A stretch of 64,000 nt of DNA from Bimastos eiseni (Eukaryota > Annelida > Clitellata > Crassiclitellata > Lumbricidae): contig OY365822.1 in the NCBI GenBank assembly GCA_959347315.1, positions 11,167,822 to 11,231,821 of the forward strand. Direction: 5' to 3'. The notes beneath the pieces were generated by a model. It was not told where the DNA came from. It saw nothing but the letters and a program-made list of their open reading frames with translations, and ran no database searches. Positions 26,401 through 32,400 of the stretch are shown here, piece after piece. Position 1 is the first letter of the stretch. Each line of letters starts with the position of its first letter. Position numbers and translations under genes: made by a program.

Positions 26401-29400
26401 TTTGAAACGGTATGACATACCGGCACCTCTCATGGCCGACTGCAAGCATACCGGTACTTCTACAGACAAAAGAGCCATTGGCCTACGTGTCAGGAAAGGG
26501 AATGGTTCCTTTAACCATACCGGCACTTCGTTTTTCTCACTTCAAGCCCTGCTCATCGTACTGTGTTCAGATAACGAGCTCCAACATACAAAAGACAAGA
26601 ACGAGCAAGAAATAAGAAACCCTAAAGGGTTAAAAGACTAAAGAACTAAGACACCCTATGATGTTAGGGAGACATAAAGGGTTAAAACTAGAGAGCTAAG
26701 AAAAACCCTAAAAGAGTTAGGAAATCCTCAAGAGTTGAAAAATTGAGTTTAAAAATGAGCTGAGTTTCATATTATAACAGAAGGTCAAATGAGAAAGTGA
26801 AATGATGTGACACAATGTAACACGATTTGGCTTTTAGCGTAACATAACATAAGATGTGTCACCCAATTTGTTATTCACTTTGCTATCGGCCTATCCTTAA
26901 TAGGCGTGGTCCTAACCGCTGAAACCAATTTAACTCTCGATCAGTCTTACATGATGGTATTGTTTTAGTTTAACCATACGCAGAGGAAAGAAATAGAGAG
27001 TTGCTGCTGCTGATTCAAGGGCGTCGGATTGAATTGGTTGACACAACTTGACATCGCTGAAAACAAAACCTGCTTTCTCAAAATTCAAGATCGGACTTTG
27101 GAATCCGTCGAAAATAACCGAAGATGTCATACGAAATGAATTCAGTTCTTTTTCAATTCTAAAATGAACGCAACCACAATAGACATCTTGGTTTTACGAG
27201 CTGAGAGCAACAGTATTTCTTAAGACATGAGATCATTGGAAAGCTTGGAAAGATTAGCGACGTTAACTATAATGGCGCCGTAGAAGAGATGAGTCTACAA
27301 GAAAGAAAGCAGGACCATCGAAATACGCAACACAAGGCCAACACGTCAACACTATAATCAATCATACGTGACTTGGTCTGTACGTGACTTGGTCTGTACG
27401 TGACTTGGTCTGTACGTGACTTGGTCTGTACGTGACTTGGTCTGTACGTGACTTGGTCTGTACGTGACTTGGTCTGTACGTGACTTGGTCTGTACGTGAC
27501 TTGGTCTGTACGTGACTTGGTCTGTACGTGACTTGGTCTGTGTGAGTGGCTGTCCGTCTCCGGCTAGAATTGTACTCTAAACGCATGATAATGATAGTAT
27601 ATATAAATTATATTGTGGCACGGTGGCTGATTGGTTAGAGCGGTCGGCCCGTAACACTCAGTGTGCGCTGAGTGAGCGAGTTCGACCCTCGTCCGAGGCG
27701 TCAGTCAATGTGTAGAGACCTTGAGCAAGTCCTTCGAGCACAATTGCTCTGCATTACAACTGCATGTGCACCGTCGAGGCGTGTGTGCACTTTTGAGCAA
27801 AAAGATGTTGGAAGAAAGGCGATATCAAATTTAAAGAATTTCAATATAACATATACGTATGCATGTATGTACGCATGCATGCATGTATGTATGTTTTCAT
27901 GTACGTATGCATGATTGTATGTATTCTTGTATGCAGGTATACACACTTCTTGCAAATGAAAGATGTAGACGATCAATATGGCGCCTATTGTTTTCTCTCA
28001 AAGAAGTAGGGTAGGTTACGTAATTGCTGATGCTATAGCAAATGTTCGACGGCTCTCCCCTTGATCCACCCACAATCAAGATGCACGCAGAGCTTTGACT
28101 CATCGGGCCACATGTCGAGCCAGGCTTTCCAAGCGACGCCCTGCTTCTTTTTGGCACGAAAAATACATCAGTAATTGAAGGAAAATACTAGACGACAGTT
28201 ATTAAAACAACGTCTTTTCACTTCGAAGGTCGATCACCTCGCCATGATGCATCACGCTCATGCGAAAGTTAAACAGCAAAAATGCATCTGCATGATTGGC
28301 AGTATGGCTTGTGTATAAGCATTTGTATATATATATATATATGAATATATATATATAAAAGAACGCATCTACGCATATAGGTGTATGCATGTTTTGTGTA
28401 TGTATATATCACTGTATGTATGTATGTATGTAATACGTATTCAAAATTTTTTGCACATGTACGGGTGGTCACGTAACTAGCGGGGAGGACAAGATGGGAT
28501 AGAGTTCGCAATGAGGTAACTCGGACAGAGCTGGGACAGAGAGAAACAGCGATAGATTAGATCAGAAAAAGAAGACTGACATGGTTTGGACATGTAACAC
28601 GAATGGATTACAAGAGGTTACCAACAAGGGCATTATATTGCCACGTGGAGAGAACACGGAGTCGAGGAAGTCAGACAAAGACGTGGATGGAAAATGTGAG
28701 ACAAGATCTGGAAGAAAATAACATGAACATGAGAACAGCTCTTGATACAATCAGAGACAGACAGAAATGGAGCCATCGTGTAAAAACCTCAACGTCGGCA
28801 TACACCTGATGGAAGAGAAAGAGAAATCTATATAATACGCATACGTAGGCTTATGGATGCAAGTACGCTATAGACATACAACGGAATGGGCGCCTTGCCT
28901 GGCTGCCGACGGTTACACTTGTCGTCATTCGTTCATACTATGTCTGTACAATCATACCGCAGTTTTTCAGTTTGCAATAAAAATGAAAATATACATTTAT
29001 CATTAAGTATGTATAAAAATATATAGTCTATGTAAGTATGTTCATACATATATATATAAATATGTTAGTAAACACGTATGTCTTATGTCTCTGGGTACTA
29101 ATAGAGTGTATTTGTAACAGCCCTTCAAACATGTTTTGCACATGTATGGGTGGTCACGTAACTAGAAACCCACTATATCGCCTTTTAAGTAGACCTCACA
29201 CAGTGCGACCCACGTCAACGTAATTGGGGTTATTGGTTATAAAGAAAAACAGCTCAGGCACTGTTAGTCATCTAATGCCAATGTGAATGTTCGAAGATCT
29301 GAGAAATTTCTCAACACATCACAAAGCTAACGTTAGAGTAACTCTGTTAGAATTTTGAGGGAAGGCAGGCAAAGCGAGATGAATGGTTTCAGGTGCTACC

Positions 29401-32400
29401 ACTGTTACTGCTACTGCTGTTGGCTTTGTTGCTATTGGAATAAAATCTGCTGCTGGCATTTATTTGTTACCGATTTTAGGGCAGTTGAAGATCACGTATT
29501 CGTTTATAGGTGTGGTCGACGGAAAGATTTGAAAGCCAGGAGATAGGGATTGGTGTGTGCCAAGGAACATGAACAAAGTGGTCTTGTAAAAGGACTTGAG
29601 GATGTGGGACTTAGAAAGAGGTCTGAAGTGAAGAGATTTTGCGTGGTGCCTTCAATGATTATATGGAACTGAAATAACGTGAGACAGGATCAGGACTTGG
29701 AGTAGGTGATATGTTAAGACATGTGGAAATGGGATAATGATCGGAAGGTGCATCGAAAAAGAAAGAAATATCTGGAGACAACTTAAAGAGAGAGATATAT
29801 AATGTATTCTAAATTGTTGTTTGAAACATAATGTTGACACCAAATGTTTTCCGCTGAACCCTTAATTGTCTCCACCACGAAACTCTAGGCTTCCATGCAT
29901 GGAACACAACTTTGGAAACCCAGTACTATACAGTCATGGTATTGTGTTTGATGTCTAAAATGTGTATAATGAATTCTGGATTCTGTGCGACCCGTTGCGA
30001 ATGCGTGACCTGTAATTGCAGAGGCAGTTATTGGCTTCATCAATCCCAAAACATCCATCTCTCAGCTTGTGTATCTCCCGTATCATTAGTTTGTTCATCT
30101 TCCATTGGGCGTCGCCCTGGCATCATCATCATCATCATTGGCAACAGCATTCCAGGTTCAATGGGTGTGCGGCGTCTGCTAGATGACAAGGCGGGAAGCG
30201 ACGCCCCTCTCTCTAAATGGATGAGTTCGGAAAAAACGAACTGGGAAATGAGGTCAACGAAAATGTGTTTCCGCAGACAGGCATTTCTGTCGGTTGTGAA
30301 TCGCTATTTATGTACAACAGAGTTTCTAATTCGGGCGAACTAGCTGATCCAGAGAGTCTGAGGCAAGGTGACGTAGGTTCACTTGAGTTCGTCTACTCAT
30401 TCATCTTGAGCATTTATATAGCTGCTCATCAAGAACCTACTCGGGAGTTGATATGGAGAGACTGCAAGACAACGGAAATTAGAAATGCTGACAAAAGACA
30501 ACGCTTTTATGCCCAAACAAGACAACGATGGCTTTGTGGCGTAGAAAGAATGCCTGCCAGTTGAGCGAATCCCACACAGGGCGCTAAGTTGACGATTCGA
30601 AGAGAAAAACAAAGGCAGATGAAGACAACATAGATAGATACAATTAAAGAGGACACGAGAGGCCTTGCACTAACACTAAATACTGAAGGAGCATTGAACT
30701 TGAAAACTGACTGAGGACATTGGATATAAATTATTCGTACCCATCGACGTCACCGGGCTGGCGTCAGGAGCTGATATGACGATGGGGAGGTGACGTCTGG
30801 TGCAGCGAAGTCGTGGTGGGTTACAACAAGGGTATACTACCAGAGGGCAATCAGGCCTTGGCTTCCAACTTGGCACGATCTTCGATTCATCAAAACAACT
30901 GGGAAATAAATAATAGTAATCGAAGCTGATAAATTAAACATTCCTAAAAATTCAGAGGCCATGTAAACAAAATACTTCCCGCAATATATATATATATACT
31001 ATATATATATACCTGCGTAGTAACAGTAACTCGTCATGAATAAGCCAGCAATGACTGAGCTCCAGGTATCGTCTTCAAGGGAGAAGTAAAACTTGTCGGT
31101 GCAGATAATTGGTTTCAATTATCTCCCAGTATAATATAATATGTATCCTGTCCAGGCAGTTTTCATTGACTGTGGGTAACACCCATCGCTGCCAACGGCA
31201 AATCTCGCCTCAATTGAGGCGAGAAGTAAATCATGATTCTAGTGCCATCAGCGGCGGACTCTTGTCATAGATGGCTAATATTAGCTCTATAATTGCTGTA
31301 TTTCTATAACCCAAATTCTGTCGCCGCCCGTATCAAATCCTCGAATCGCACCAGTAACTTCAGATACTGCAAGATATTCAATATTGCAATCGCAAGTCGT
31401 GTCTAGGGCGGATTAAACAATTTGCCACCCTAGGCCAAGTTTTCTATGCCGCCCCTCCCAAAATTTAAATTGCGTATTGAAATCAACAAATTTCAACAGA
31501 CTGACGATTTTCAATATACATAGTCTTGTAGTAGGAAGAGAAACCGGCACTATTAAAAATATTTACATAAATAAAGTATCAACTTAGTGAGTGTATTAGT
31601 TTAAACTTTAATAACAGTATAACATAATGATTAAAACTTTCTTCCTTAGTCCACTGGCATGCTATAATTGACTTTTTACATTTAAACTTTATTAAATCCA
31701 ACTTTTGCCGCCCCAAGAAATGTTCCGCTCCTAGGCCGTGACCTTATTAGCCTAGTGGTACACACAACGCGATGACTTATTGAACCATAGGACAAATCTT
31801 CATGAAAGCATAGCCCTGTGCCTCACTGGTCTCTTAACTCTGCCAATATTCGCACTCTGACAGTGCCAGTCCCAAGCCTGTATAAAGAAGGAGGGTGACG
31901 CAATGAGCATCGTTTTCACACAGTGTCGTTAGACTGAAACTAGTACTACTTCACTGGTTTGATGGTCTGTTTTGAGGAGCCTGCCGGCCCTATACCCTAC
32001 CATCTAATGACACTAATAATAACCTTGCTTATGCTTATATATTAGACTGACAAGCACGCATTAGGATGACACGATGAGTATAACCTGTATTTAACTGTGT
32101 GTATCTGGAGATTGTGCATCAAGAAAAGCAATCACATAATCCGACACAATTCGATTTGATTTTACCTAGTCTAAAGAATACAATCCGATTGGCGAACTTC
32201 GAGCGCCGTTATTGTAGCACTAAAGGTTGCTGAGTGGAGGAATCATTCGAAGCAACCGGCAATAATTATTAACTGTAATTGTAGCGAAGATTCATGAAGC
32301 GCCTTTGTAAATAGACTCAACAGAGCGCTTTTTGAACAAAAGTTAAGGAACATCACGATCGAACAGAAGCTAAAGAAGGACCGAGGCTGAGCCAGATTCA

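Noticed and set aside
27366..27543. CRISPR-like regular repeat
   Set aside because: Units are head to tail without unique spacers, and the host is a eukaryote.
27614..27700. Possible tRNA gene
   Set aside because: A and B boxes are present, but the acceptor and anticodon arms do not fold well, and the same head recurs with a conserved non-tRNA body, so it is a SINE.
27990..28160. Minus-strand fragment with [11 protein letters not shown], reminiscent of Tc1 transposase
   Set aside because: Only a few residues resemble the family and there are no further motifs or inverted ends, so I do not call it.
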